Below the pieces are notes generated by a model. It ran no database searches. It was not told the origin of the DNA and was given only the letters and a program-made list of their open reading frames with translations. This document shows positions 1-12,303 of a stretch of 64,000 bases of DNA, in pieces. This DNA is from Candolleomyces eurysporus (taxonomy: Eukaryota > Basidiomycota > Agaricomycetes > Agaricales > Psathyrellaceae), in assembly GCA_027579435.1 (NCBI GenBank), contig JANBPK010000860.1, positions 1-64,000 of the forward strand, written 5' to 3'. Numbering within the stretch: the first letter of the stretch is position 1; every line of letters begins with the position of its first letter. The position numbers and the translations under genes were made by a program.

Positions 1-3000
1 GCTACACGCCCCACTTCCGTTGCCACATGCACCTCCATGGTCAACAACGCCATGGGTTGTAGACACACACCCGCCGGCGTAGCCGCCTCCATAGTAGAGC
101 GGCACAGGCATAATGAACGGCATTCCATACCCGCAATAGTACGCGTCCCTCTCCCTTTCCCTTTCTCGCCTTTCACGTTCCTCTTTGGAGAGTCCTTTCT
201 CGATCGCTTTGAGTTCCTTCGCGCGCTCCCTTTCGACCCTCCTCTCCATCCTCCTCGCATGTTCGCGATGCTTCGTTTTCGCCATTTCGAGAGCTTTCAT
301 GTTCCGACTCGTGAATATAACGGCGTTGTGCTCACTGGCGTGTGTGGCCGCTAGCATGTCCTGTCGAGTGCCTGGAGGGGAGAGTTGCGACTGGGTTCCC
401 GGGGTGTCGGTTGAACTGGACGAGCTTGAAGAGAGGAAACGGGAGAGACGTTGGCCAATGGTGTCGCCCGGTGGCGGGCAACCGCAGTGGGTGTACGGAG
501 TGCTGAAACGGTCCTAAGGGTTCATTGGTTGCGAGTATGAGTCCTAATTCTAGGATCGAGGCTGAACGAAAGAGTGAACGAACCTTCCAAGCTCGACACG
601 TCAAATCAAATGCCGAGGATAACCTCACACCGTCGACCTTGTCGTCACTGCAAAACAAAACATAAATCAGCATCCCCACGAGCGTGCATGAAGGCAAAAT
701 GTCGACAAGAGGATGCAGAGAAGCACGATGACAGTTCGTAGAACGGCGAATGAAACCATAGGACTAAGAAACAGATAGACAGAGATACGCACTGATCGAT
801 AAACCTCCAAACATATTTTTTACAATCCGCTTCATACTTTGCATTCATCAGCTGGTGCGTATGCCAAACGAGGTCGATATCTAGGGTGGGTACGAAGAAA
901 GATGCCGGGGAAGAGGACATCAAATCGAGGAACCTGGTACAAAGTAACCACCGTTTTGTTAGTTCGAAGGTGAAGTGAATCGCAGATGGGGGAGAGAGGG
1001 TAGAAAGGAAATGGTCGAAGTGCAGACAGACACGTACGCGTGATACCTTGCGATCGCATGCTGCAGCACGATTTCATCTTCGGGTTGATCAAAGAACCCA
1101 GGCTTCGTCCAATCTAGGTGCGCCATCTTCTGTACGAAGCTGCCTTGACGGAGGACCTACGGAAGCAACAGGTGAGGAATCGGTCGATTTAATGAGGTGG
1201 ATCTCAGACTCGGAGAATTAGTCGATGGAAACGATCAAGGACTGAATGGGCGAAAGAGGGCATCGGGGAAAAGGACCAGAAAGAGAGAAGAACAAGGATG
1301 GAGGAGACGGAGTAACTTACTGCACCGACCAACTCGACAGAATAGATCATTGGAGTCGAATGGGCGCTCATAATTCTTCCTAGCCTGCATGGGAAAAGAT
1401 CGAAGAACGTCTGTCAGTATGGCAACACAGGTAGCCGAGCGAAAATATTGAGATGGTCTGATGAAACGCAATAGCAGAATGCAGGTGGCGCGTAAGGGAG
1501 GAGGGGAGTGCAANTCGAGAGGGAGAGAATGGAAGCCAACCATCACACGGAGAAATGATAACGAAACCGAAAGGAAGGCAAAAACCTCAACAGAACAGAA
1601 TCTGGCCGAGGAAACGGATAACAGAAATCGGGACACCCACTGCTTGCACCTCCCAAGGTGACCCCTAATCTCATCCAACTTGAAGTTCGCCCCTTGCAAG
1701 ATACTCAAGCACAGCTCCTCATTGACTGTCGATTCAGACTGCGTTTGGCTTTTCGTCGAGACATTGTACTTCTGCCTCATCTTGGTGAGGAGCTCCATTC
1801 CGGCTTTCTGGTCTGCGACTCGAGATTCGGTGAAGAAGGTGCCTCTAAAAAGCCATGACGTTGAGTTGAATGAATGAGGGCGGTGTGAGATGGAATAGGG
1901 CAGGGGACGGACAACGAAACGACGCACGGAAGGTACGAATCGGGCGCCATACCCTGACGCGACAAGTTCTCCGCAAGCTTCCTTGCACAAAGCGTTTCCT
2001 TCGTGATAAGTGGACACCCGCTCAGCGGACATGAGGCGGAGAAACCGGCCTGCAGGTATCCCGATCCAGAATCATTCATATAAGCTGCGCGCGAAGCAGA
2101 AATTTCAGTTTAAAGTGTCCCACTTGGAGCTGAACAGGCGATACGTACGGACAACAACGCTAGCGCGGCATTTGGGGCACGAGATCTTCTTCGTCAAGTT
2201 CACAGAAGCTGCTTGGAAGGGGTCGAAGGGAAGGCCGACTCGAGTGTAGAACGCGTTGACTCTCGCTTCAGTTGGGGGAGAGTCTAATAGAGCGGGCAAA
2301 CGCGGCTGGAGCAGAGTGAGCTGATATTGGGACACCAGTAGGGAATGTACGTACCAGTTCCTTGCCGAGCGTCTGGCCGAGTTCAATGAGAGGTTTGCAT
2401 GACAGAATTCGTTGGCCGTCTTCGGTGTACCAGCTGACCGCAAATATGAATTTCGAAATAAATAGCTGGGAGAAGGACAAACTTACCGAGGATTCAGCAT
2501 GTAAGAGTGCCAAACCTGAGTGATGCTTATCAGGGCAGACCAACGCAACGACGACGGCAGTCCTTACCATGAGAACGTCCAGTGGCGGAAGGGTATCTTC
2601 TACAGGCTGCAACGCATCCTTGGATTGCAGAGAGCGACCCCATATGTCGAAACTATTCGAGATCTATCAGCATTCAGTATTATTATGCAGGGGACCGTAC
2701 GTACCGCTCGGCTGCCAAGCCAACAAACCAAGCCCATCTCCTCTCTCGATTCCCCGGCATATTGTGAATGCTGCCCGATGGTAAATTTTCTACTTCGGCC
2801 TTCAAGTTCGAGAATGCGTTGAGGAGTGCCAAGTGCCCCTTTATCTCGNTCGATTTTGACTAAAAGCCCATCAGTGAACACTCCTCCAATCTTGAACCTC
2901 GTTGGAAAGGTGTACTGAGGCAACAGTGCGTCGCCGCCGCCGTTCGCTGGAGTGGAGCCTGGCTGGGCGGTAACACTGTAGGCTGGAAGCTGTTCTGCTG

Positions 3001-3019
3001 CGGTGGTGCTAGTAGCCAT
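1..3019 (-). CDS. GRDP/DUF1399-family glycine-rich domain protein, C-terminus cut by window edge
   Basis: Multi-exon gene read leftwards from the ATG at 3019. The family marks appear in order: a TFPTRF segment near the start, WHSYMLNPR (about 2520-2490), a PFDPF...CPKC block (about 2215-2150), a GSGYLQ...CPL block (about 2070-2000), then IDLVWHTHQLM (about 875-845) and FDLTCRAWK (about 610-580). The C-terminus is a Lys/Arg/Glu-rich helix (about 340-170) followed by a Tyr/Gly-rich tail that leaves the window. The HTH and HSYMLNP signatures are those of plant and fungal GRDP proteins, whose biochemical role is poorly known. Exons are joined by short introns, for example a GTACGT donor near 2707. 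The N at 2850 breaks the frame; dropping it restores a continuous reading (VKIDEIKGH). I see no defect otherwise. Exon borders are not all resolved. Confidence 0.8.
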
Positions 3020-3367
3020 GGCTGTTGGACACTCAGCGTCCGCTCTTCAGGCGTACTTCAGAATATATGGAGAATGATAGTTGCCACGAGCTGGATATGG
3101 CAAGTCGGTGGTCAGATGTCATTACAAACGTGCAGGTTGCCCGGATCGGAGGCAGCTGGCACCTGTCGTCTTGTTTACAGCCCATTATAACAGTAGTGGG
3201 TATGGCGGATGGATCCCAATTAACGTGGTCTGCTGGCCCTGGTTGTAACGCAGGTGTGCTGACAAACCCCTTTCCCACCACGCGTGCCGCTGCCATCGAA
3301 CTACCATCTCTGCAAACATGTTTCAGCATTACTTTCTTGAGGGAGAGCCAGGTTTTACTCGGAAACC

Positions 3368-5356
3368 TCACGATAAAGTATCTACTGCGATAAAGTTCGC
3401 CCCAGCATTGTGCAACACGGTGTCGTTCCATTTGTCAATCCTCCAGTTCATACCCGACGGTGTCACTTCCGATGTTGTGACCCCCAAATTCAGTCTCTTG
3501 CCTGTTTCGGCACTCATTTGCGAAAGTCCAATGAATATCTTCGGCGACCTCTTGAACTCGAACCCGAAATCGACATGACCTTCCCATGGACCAGCACCAT
3601 TGTGGGTCGTCTGTGGCCCAGCCCCTTCAATGCTCGTCGCGAAGCATCCGATCCAAGCATTCCGTTTCTTCATCACATCGCCTGCCGGTATAGCGATCCA
3701 GGTAACAGCTGTACGCCACAGCTTTGTCGACGGTTCCTTCGAAGCGGATTGAACCTCCTCGCCCATGTTCAACACAGCTACATTGAACCCTTTGTGATCT
3801 ATACTGGTCGCATAGACACGAATATTCCACGGTCCCGACATGTCAATGGTGTTGAGGGCGACGAAAACCATTGGAGGCCCATCTTCGAAAGGCGTGGCAA
3901 AGTTGACGCGATACTCGTGACTCCGAGTATGGTCCCATGACCTGGCATCGAGAGATTTGAATACTCCACTCTGCCACCCCGGTTCCTCGATGGCAATCCA
4001 ATCAGCCCCAACGGTATGCAGCATCGTCCCATACCAGGTTACCGCATTCCAGGTGAAATATTCCCTGGAAACATTCTGCAGGAAAGACTCGACACGAATA
4101 ACGTGATGATGGCCATTACTCGCGTACCCGAAATTGAGTCTTGTGAGGGTAACAAGTACGCGAGGGACAGTGAGAAGAGGAGGGTAGAAGTTGATGGTCT
4201 TGGAATAATCGGCATCAGGCTTGGTGCGGGTCCAGTGGTTCTCGGTTTGGTATGATCCTACTACGACCTTTGCAGCGTTCTAATCCTCACATCTCAGTCG
4301 CAGTAAGGGTGAAATATAGGACGGACTGACTGCGTTGGACTTGGCGTGCACCAGGACGTCATATGTCCGTATTTCCTCCAAGTTTGTACCACTGTCTGGG
4401 ATCTCGATAGTGATAGTTGCTTTTAGATCATGGATATGAGAGCTCCATCCCGAGCTCAGAGACAAATCGACTCACCGCAGTTTCCGGGCCTAACGCTACC
4501 AATATGCGTTCCTCCCCGGATACTTGACCGACCTCTGGCAACGTAAAGTAACTCCTTCGCTCCTTCGCGATCAAGGTGTCCTGCCCTGTCGACATTCCGA
4601 GGAAGGGCGATGATAGAAGTGGGTGAGTTAGATTGAACTCGGGCACATCAAGTGGGATGGCATACACGACAGGTACCATTTCATCTACCTTTGATGCCTC
4701 GAACAGACCGTTCACCGGATGCCACTGGTAGCCTTCTTTGCGTCCACATAAGACTTCGAATTCAGATGTCTTGTAATATAGTCAATCAGATCTAGGTAGA
4801 ATAGTAACAGGAAGGGACGTGCCGTGATCACTCCAAATGGTGGAACCGCGATCCGAGCGTTCGGTAGATGAAATCCACATTCCCCAGGGTCTACACAAAA
4901 TAAGCGTGAGCCGGGGTCTATTCTAAAGCCACGACGAATTGAACCACGCACAGAGATTTCCCTAGATTGAATCATCGAACGGCATATGAACTATTTCGCT
5001 CACGCTTAAAGGATAAGCACTGACCTTATGCACCGCCCTTGCAACGTACAAAGGAGACGAACTTGGACTCGAACTGTCACCGATACTCTCCTTCCCTCCT
5101 TGAATCAGACTTCCAATATTTGGCCGTTTCAAGATCTCGACAATCGCGTTTGTAAGTCCACCTTCGAAGGGAATCTGGGCAGCAATTAGTACGGCATCAC
5201 TTTTAAAGGATTTTTAACGTGAGCAGAGCTGCGCACCCATACGTCGCTACATGAGCCTTCAGCGTCGGTGCTGCGAGGACCTGGGATGTGTGAGTCAGTC
5301 AGAGCGGAGGGAGAGCTGAAGAGGGTGCCAGCACCTGGCAGAGTAGAATGATCCAT
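3368..5356 (-). CDS. Tandem lectin 1: two DM9 repeats plus three H-type lectin domains
   Basis: First of four paralogues. The start is the ATG at 5356; exon 1 is 5237-5356 (40 codons, no signal peptide) and exon 2 starts at 5174. DM9 repeat 1 carries PLYVARA and a DPGECGFHL stretch. DM9 repeat 2 carries WYPVSG, LLYVARGR and HIGSV, with an internal phase-2 intron (GTATGC donor near 4660, acceptor before GGCAGGACAC). The last large exon, about 4275-3368, holds three H-type lectin repeats: the YS(T)TINF...PRVLV type, then INFA.PFEDGPPMVFVA, then VDFGFEFKR.PKIF.GLSQM, ending at a TGA. Both fold families bind sugars (DM9 mannose, H-type lectins GalNAc), so a cytosolic glycan-binding defence or recognition role is inferred. 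The exon 2 to 3 junction near 5020-4890 is uncertain. All visible coding blocks are open. Confidence 0.78.
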
Positions 5357-6865
5357 GCGTGTCGAGCGTCAATCAGACGCAAGGGTGACTAAAAGGGTGG
5401 GCCGCACTATTGACTCGTTTTTATACTCGGCAGGGAAAGTCAAGACGTGCGGATCGATAAGATATCGATGAAAAACACAGTCATGCAGATTTTCCTTTAT
5501 TGGCGGTCACTCCAAGCCGTCGATGAGAGCACGAGATATGGAAGTGAGAACCTGATGAATGCCTGCCTTGAGGTGCTGCAGTACTGTCCCAAGCAACAAC
5601 ATGAGTAGACAATAGATAGAAAATAAGTAATCCACCTCAAGATCGCTGGGCTGACACTGCCTTCTTTCCACGCTGCCCGGGAGGACGTAGAAGTTCAGAA
5701 AGACGCCCTCAGGATTCTTGCCTTGGCTGCTGACTGTGAGTAGAATGTGGTTTCTCCTCACCTGGACGTCTGCAAAGAGATCATTCAAGTTGAAACAAGA
5801 GGAGGACAGCCATGTCTTGTTCAGGAATTAAGTCGCGGATACGGGTGCTATATAGGCGCTCATTGGGTTATCCAAACCATTGAGGTAGACGCAGTGCTCG
5901 AGGACAACTGGAACCCATGCTATGCAGAACGGTAGTGAAAGATATTCACTGTGCTAGCTCCTGGAACCAAGGAACTGATGGCCCATCCGGGCGAACCTGG
6001 GCACTGTCTACGGGCACCCATTACTCAAGGAACCTGTCTTTAGTGGAAAGGATACATTTGTTGCAGTGCCTATATAGATGGGTATCGTCAACCTTCGTGG
6101 GCGCTTCACGTCTCGTTCGAGCTCATACGAAAGGACACTTAATACCTGGAAATGTTTATGCACATCCCACAGCTCGTCTAACCCCAGCAGGCAGCCTTAA
6201 GATATCTAGCAAAAGACTGCAACCGATCACCGCAGAAAAAACCCTACCCCAAACACGATAGTGTCCAGGAAGTCTATTGGCCGGATGATTCTATTTGGAA
6301 ACCCGGTTCAAGCGGGTGCGTTACAGATGTGACATGTGTCATGGGCAGGAGGCGCGCCATGCGCCGCCGATTTCCATTTGGATCCAAGTCACTGCGGTAC
6401 AAGATATTGGGTCGTCGCTCTCTAGTAAGATAGAATACCACAAAAATATGTTCTCCGTGTGCAGAACTCCAGCTAGCATAGATACATATGAGCGGCGGCA
6501 GCAAAAGTGGCCTAATTGTGAAAGCCTGTACAGTTACAGTGAACTTGTATTCGTGACATTACTTAACCGCTTTCCAGGCATTGGCAGAGTCTCATTTGAT
6601 TTATTTCTTCTCGCAATGGATGTTTTGAGTAAACTTACTTGGGCGTACTTTCTAGCCAATCAGACCGGGCTTCCCCGACTGGCGTGGATAATGGACGCTC
6701 GGAGCGTGACAGCGCTCGCGTCACACAAAAATAAAGCATTTGGACCTTTATTGGGGATATGCATATAAACCCGGGGTTTGTACATGCAGACCGCGTTTCC
6801 AAATAGAATTATCCCTATTGGCCTTTTATATTGCTATTGGCATCGTCCCAGGCTCATAATCACTC
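5357..6865. other. Lectin 1 upstream region with duplicated relic, no supported gene
   Basis: A TATA-like TTTTATAC lies near 5420. Around 5500-5790 a minus-strand stretch (NHILLTVSSQGKNPEGVF-like) resembles parts of 11,740-12,060 and 14,770-15,060, where it is broken by stops. It is probably a decayed exon of an unidentified gene that was duplicated together with the lectins. 5,900-6,860 holds no convincing gene. Confidence 0.4.
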
Positions 6866-7596
6866 CTACCAATCACCTCGCATCTTGCTCAAGTTGCAAA
6901 TCAAGATCTTCCTTCTTCTCTCGACAACCTTCCCATTCTCCTTCGTTCCGATTGAGAAAACTCCCACCAAAAAGGGAAGGGTTCCTGCCCCTGCAGCCGT
7001 CATCAAACTGGCTACAATAACAGGCTGTTGCGTCCACGCAAAGATGTATACACCGATGACAAGGCATAGTATCCCCAAGACAAGCAACGTCACTGGAGAA
7101 AAGAGTGACGCGGCAAACCATGCGCAGAGGATCTTGTCCATCAACGTTGTAGGCTTGATATCCGCATCTATGTCTGGCTCGGGAAAGGGAACTTGCAGAA
7201 GAGTTGCTTCCTGGCCCGTGCCACCATTGGTGAAATCTCTTCCGTGTTCGACGAGTGTAAACTGCTTTTCCAAAAAAAGCCTTTTCATCTGGCGTAAGTC
7301 GTTGTAGCCATCGGGCTGCCACAAAGGCAAGAACAGCAGCCATGAGATCAAAAATAAGTCCTGCGAGGAAGCAGGAATTGATAGCATGAAGGGCTTTATC
7401 CTGGTTCAATTTAGGAGCTCCAACGGTGGCCCCCATAATTTGCGCTTGAATGGCACAGGTGAAGGTGGCCTGGAAGATAACCTCATCATTTTGAGCACGG
7501 TGGGAAGATGGGGAGGCGTACCGCAATCGTAAGGATGTTAAACCCATTAGACAGGGTCTCGTGTTGTGTGAGTAATCGAGGTTCCGCGCGGTCCAT
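6866..7596 (-). CDS. Small multi-pass membrane protein of unknown function (A7 frameshift, probably technical)
   Basis: Not recognised beyond being a fungal membrane protein with about four hydrophobic segments. The proposed start is the ATG at 7596 (MDRAEPRLL). A 54-bp intron with a GTACGC donor and TTCCAG acceptor joins NILTIA to ATFTCAIQ. Transmembrane segments follow (AINSCFLAGLIFDLMAAVLA; later a pair around SPVTLLVLGILCLVIG and a third in VIVASLMTAAGAG). The reading frame shifts by one within the run of seven A/T at about 7271-7277. With six bases the protein reads DEKAF-LEKQF and stays open to the stop at 6866. The base is likely an assembly insertion, since the same +1 pattern occurs in two other genes here, but true inactivation is possible. 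It lies alone inside the lectin array with no clear functional link. Confidence 0.5.
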
Positions 7597-7619
7597 GTCA
7601 ACTCCTTAGTGTGAATGAC

Positions 7620-8470
7620 CAGACGTTAGTTGGGAAGAAAGCTGATATGGGTAAGGCAGATCTACTGCTCTCGCACTTTATAGGGCGTCGGTCGAGTTCT
7701 GATTTACGGTTTGGGAACCAAAGAGCTAAAATGAAATCTTGGGGCTGCCACTGAAACAGTGGCGCACAATAACGAATGTAAAGCATGCCGTTTCTCCTTC
7801 ACATATTTCTTCACAACAAAGATTGAATGAAGACCCGCAGTTTCTCATGCATTGAGTCTCGGGCATCAAGTCCTATTTGCCGAAAAGGAGCAACTTTAAG
7901 AGATATACACAGGCTTCCGCAGGACCCAACGCGTCATACTGAATAGTCAGTTTGTGAATATGAGTATTGGCACGTCAAGTTACAAATAATCGAAATTGAT
8001 GCCCATCCGAGCGAACCTAGACACTGGCTGCAGATAATCTGAGGAAAGTGTCTTTACTACTGAGAAGCATGCATTCGTTGCAGTGCTCCCACCAGCCTGT
8101 GTCATCATCCTTCGTCGGCGCTCTGCGCCATCTCACTCAAGATTCTATGAAACGATATTGGCGGAATGACAATGCTTATAGTTTACCTAGGACATAGCCA
8201 CAGGGAGCAAGCAGCCTTGTGAGACCCCGCTGCGGCCTATACACAGCCTTCAGATATTTAGCCTTTTCACCTTCCGCCTCAATTGACTTCGAGAGTCCTC
8301 GCTGACGCACGCCGGGGCTTATGTATGTCTTCATGAGAGGGTGCGTATAGACGCTTGAAGTGCGGAGAGCTTGGATGCTTGTGAGAAAGGGCAAAGGCCG
8401 AGCAGAGATTTCCTGAGCTTATATCAGGACGAGGCAATCTTGCTCGCATAGATTCATTGATATAAGGCCA
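7620..8470. other. No supported gene
   Basis: Only short overlapping frames without introns or family signatures. About 7,990-8,240 resembles parts of 5,940-6,220 (the same gcccatcc.agcgaacct and tcgttgcagtgc words), so it is further duplicated non-coding debris of the lectin array. Confidence 0.35.
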
Positions 8471-8700
8471 CAAGTCCGCCCTTGACGGAAATCTGCGGAA
8501 CGATGTGCCATCATGCTTGGCAAAATCTAGATGTGGACAAAATTACACACTCATACGTCGACGCTTGTATCAAGCGCAGGCGGTCGAGTATGATTCATCC
8601 GTCGGTCTCAGAGCTGGGGCGCTGTTGATGTATTGGGGGTCCTATTTAATTTGCCCTAGGGAGTCGAAGAAGCGTTGCAATGAATAAGATATCGAAGAAC
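8470..8700 (-). pseudogene. Promoter plus exon 1 relic of a fifth DM9/H-lectin gene
   Basis: Read leftwards this matches the 5' ends of lectins 3 and 4 (14,050-14,330 and 16,985-17,270). It has the gagtcgaagaagYgttgcaat and agatatcgaagaacacactta upstream words, a TATTTAA-type box, a short leader and a counterpart of the start of exon 2 (acggaaatctgcg). The DM9 and lectin exons are missing: the sequence to the left is unrelated. It is therefore a truncated fifth copy. Confidence 0.55.
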
Positions 8701-9370
8701 ACACTTACACACATTCATTCGCGAAAGGATATAGCCATCTATTCAAACATAAGGCAGACGCAGACGCACGAGCCAGCCTTGAATTGACGGTGGTGGCCAG
8801 AAAAAGGCTCATAGGTATATGGTTGAGATACTGTGCCGCAGCATGCGGGATCGATCCTGTAAAGCAGACCGCTCAGCGCCAGGAGGCACCGAGCGCTTTT
8901 GATATCGATGGCACCAAACACAGGCTAGGGGTAGATGGCGACGCGGAGATATTCAGGCGATCGGTTGTAAAACGGGTTTCATTTCGGAGGGCGATGCGGT
9001 GTCGCACAGAATGCCTAGAAAATACATGTGCTTGCTTGGGTAGTCAATGAGTAGGACGGGAATGCGGTTTGAATCAATGTTTCGTGGTTGGCGCTCGTTC
9101 GGTTCAAGCGGAAGGAGTGGTGGTGGTAGTGGTGATGGAATCGGGGTTATCGGCTAGTACAACGGATGAAACCACTGGATATGCATGGCTAGCTCCAGCT
9201 GCCAAAGTTGACTCGTTAGTCCATGAACTGCTTTTGACAACCGTATGTAACATACCGGTCCCCCGCTATTTGGTTTGTGGCCACATATCGAACGCTGCGA
9301 ACTCGCACCCTCTTGCCCTGACGACAAAAGTGACTGAACGTCAGGGATGAATCCAGCTCAACAGAATGAG
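8700..9370. repeat. Lectin-array flanking repeat, copy 1
   Basis: About 650 bp that reappears at about 17,280-17,935, and in shortened form at 14,340-14,690. Shared words include gcagacgca, gagccagccttgaa, gggatcgatc, aagcagaccgctcag, gcaccgagcgcttt, and further on gcatggctagctccagctgcc. No coding capacity is supported. Its positions on both sides of lectins 2-4 suggest a template for unequal crossing-over. Confidence 0.7.
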
Positions 9371-9562
9371 ACATTTCATACCGGAAGAACAGGGAAGCCC
9401 TTTAACGTAGTCTGCTGGCTGGTGTTTAGCAGTAGGCGTGCTGACAAACCCGTTTCCGACCACGTGTGCCGCTGCCATAGAACTTCGAATGCCATCTCCG
9501 CAAACAGGTATTACTTTCTCGAGGGAAAGCCAGGTTCGCCGATTTACTAGTACTCGAAGACA

Positions 9563-11577
9563 TCACGATAAGTCTGTATCTACCGCAATAAAGTTTGCCC
9601 CAGCATTGTGCAACACGGTGTCGTCCCATTTCTCAATCCTCCAGTTCATACCCGACGTTGTCACTTCCGATGTTGTGACTCCCAAATGTAGGCTCCTGTC
9701 TGTTGCAGCACTCATTTGCGAAAGTCCAACGAATATCTTTGGCGGCCTTTTGAACTCGAACCCGAAATCGACACGACCATCCCATCGATTAGCATCATCT
9801 TTGGTCGTCTGTAGTCCCGGTCCTCCGATGCCCGTTGCGAAGCATCCAATCCATGCATTCCGCTTCTTAATTACATCCCCTGCCGGTATAGCGATCCAAG
9901 TAACAGCCGTTGCCCACACCTTCGTCGATGGTTGCTTTGAAGCAGACTGAACCTCCTCGCCCATGTTCAATACAGCTACATTGAACCCTTTGTGATCGAT
10001 GCTGGTCGCATAGACACGAATATGCCACGCTCCTCTAACGTCAAGGGTGTTGAAGGCGACGAACACCATTGGAGGGCCATCTTCGAAAGGTTTGGCGAAG
10101 TTGATGCGGTGCTCGAGACTCCAAGTCGGACCCCACGGCCTGGCATCGAGAGATTTGAACACTCCACTCTGCCACCCTGATTCCTCGATAGCAATCCAAT
10201 CAAGCCCAACATTATGCAGCATCGTCTCGTGCCAGGTCTTTGCGTTGCAGATGAAATATTCTCTGCAAAGGTTCTGCGAGCAAGACTCGACGCGGATAAC
10301 GCCATTATCACCGTTTTTGGCGGACCCGAAATGGAATTTTGCCAGGGCAACAAGGACGCGAGGGACCGTCAGGAGAGGAGAGTGGAAGTTGATGGTTGTA
10401 GAGTAACTAGCACCAGGCTTGGTGCGGGACCGGTGGTTCTCGGTTTGGTATGATCCCACCACGACCCTCGCAGCGTTCTAAGCCTCATATCTCAGTTGTG
10501 ACGGTAAGGGGCGAAGTATAGGACAGACTGACTCTGTTGGACTTGACGTGCACCAGGACGTCGTAGGTCTGTATTTCCTCAAAGGTCCTACCACTGTCTG
10601 AGACCTCGATAGCGATAGTCGCTTTCAGGTTATGGATATGAGAAATCCATCCCAGGTTCAGAGATAAATTGAGATATGCACACTCACCGCAGCTTCCGGC
10701 CGTAACGCTACCAATATGCGTTCCTCCCCGAGTACAGGGGCGACCTCTGGCAATGTAGAGCAACACCTTGGCTCCTTCGCGGTCTAGGTGCCCTCCTCTG
10801 TTGTTATTAAAAAAAGTGCGAGGATAGAAATGGGTGAGTTAGATCGAACCCAAGCACATCAAAGGAGATGGCATACATGACAGGTACCATTTCATCTACC
10901 TTCGATGCCTCAAACGGACCGGTCACCGGATGCCACTGGTAGGCTTCATCGCGTCCACATAGGACTTCGAATTGAGATGTCTTGTCAGGGAGTCGGTCAG
11001 ATCCGGGTAGAACGATAAATTATGCAAGCAGGAAGGGATGTACCTTGACCAGTCCGAATGGTGGAACTGCAATCCGAGCGTTCGGTAAATGAAATCCACA
11101 TTCCCCAGGGTCTACGCAAAATAAGCGTGAGACGGAGTCGATTATAAAACCACGATGAATTGAACGACGGACAGAGGTTTCCCTAGATCAAATAATCGAA
11201 CGGCATATGAATTATTTCGCTCACGCTAAAAGGATAAGCACTGACCCTATGTATCGCCCTTGCAACGTACAAAGGAGACGAACTTGGACTCGAACCGTCA
11301 CCGGTACTCTCCTTTCCTCCTTGAATTAGACTTCCTATATTTGGCCGTTTCAAGATCTCGACAATCGCGTTTGTAAGTCCGCCTTCGAAGGGAATCTGCG
11401 CAACAATGAGTGCGGCATCCCCTTTAAAGAAATTTCGACGTGAGCAGAGCTACGCACCCATACGTCGCTAGATGAGTCTTCAGCATCGGTACTGCGAGGG
11501 CCTAGGATGTGTGAGTCAGTGAGAGCGTCGGGAGAGCTGACGAGGGTGACCGCACCTGGCATAGGAGGATGATTCAT
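9563..11577 (-). CDS. Tandem lectin 2: two DM9 repeats plus three H-type lectin domains
   Basis: Start at the ATG at 11577 (MNHPPMPGAV), in register with lectin 1 and ahead of the same GTGCGT intron donor after DVW. DM9 repeat 2 reads LLYIARGRP...HIGSV around 10,770-10,690. Its internal intron uses an AT|GTATGC donor and AACAACAG acceptor, giving PVI-GGHLDREG; without this splice the frame hits a stop. The last exon (about 10,480-9,563) holds H-lectin repeats with INFAKPFEDGPPMVFVAF and VDFGFEFKRPPKIFVGL. It is closest to lectin 1 in sequence and intron detail. No secretion signal is seen. The exon 2 to 3 junction near 11,250-11,115 is uncertain, as in lectin 1. Confidence 0.78.
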
Positions 11578-12303
11578 CTGTGTCAAGGGTCGATCAGACG
11601 AAAGGGTGACTAAGAGGGTGAACCGCACTAATTGAATAGTTCTTATACTAACCCTGAGGAGCCGAAGCATGGGATAAGATATCGATGAAGCACGTCATAC
11701 ACATTTCATTGATTGACTATCCCTCGCAGCTATCGATGAGGGCACGAGGCATAACGCAGCTCCTTCACAATCAAATTCTAGTCTTGTATGGAGTGGAAAG
11801 TGATGAAAAGCTGCCTTGAGGCGCTTTGACGCAGCCTCAAGGAACCAGCTGAGCAGAGGATAGATAAGTAGAAAGCAAACTACCTACGTCACGATCGCTG
11901 CGCCGCGCTGACACTGCCGTCGTTTCCACATCCACGTCGCCCACGAGAATGTGGAAGTTCGGGAAGACCGCTGCAGGATCTTGCCTGGGCTATTAACCCT
12001 TGGTACGAAGTAGTTCCTACTCTCCCGGCCGGTTCAAAAAAGGTCGTTCGAGAGGGGTTGTTTGGGAATGGATTGATGGACACTGGGCGCTAGATGGGTG
12101 CTTGTTGAGCACCCAAACTCTGGGGTAGACGCAACGCTTGAGCCTACAAGCCGGACCCCATGCTAAGCGGAACGGTGGTCAAACCGTTTCACTTTCCTGA
12201 AAACAAGTATCGACAAAATCATTCTGAGATAGCAGCTACTAACATGGTTATTACGCAAAGACGGGGCGCCGAGAGCCCTACGAGTTAGATGGTACAAATC
12301 GAG
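11578..12303. other. Spacer between lectins 2 and 3 with shared relic
   Basis: Contains the lectin 2 promoter, a duplicated decaying minus-strand exon (VFPNFHILVGDV-like, about 11,900-11,960) also seen near 5,700 and 14,910, and the 3' flank of lectin 3. No intact gene is seen. Confidence 0.4.
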
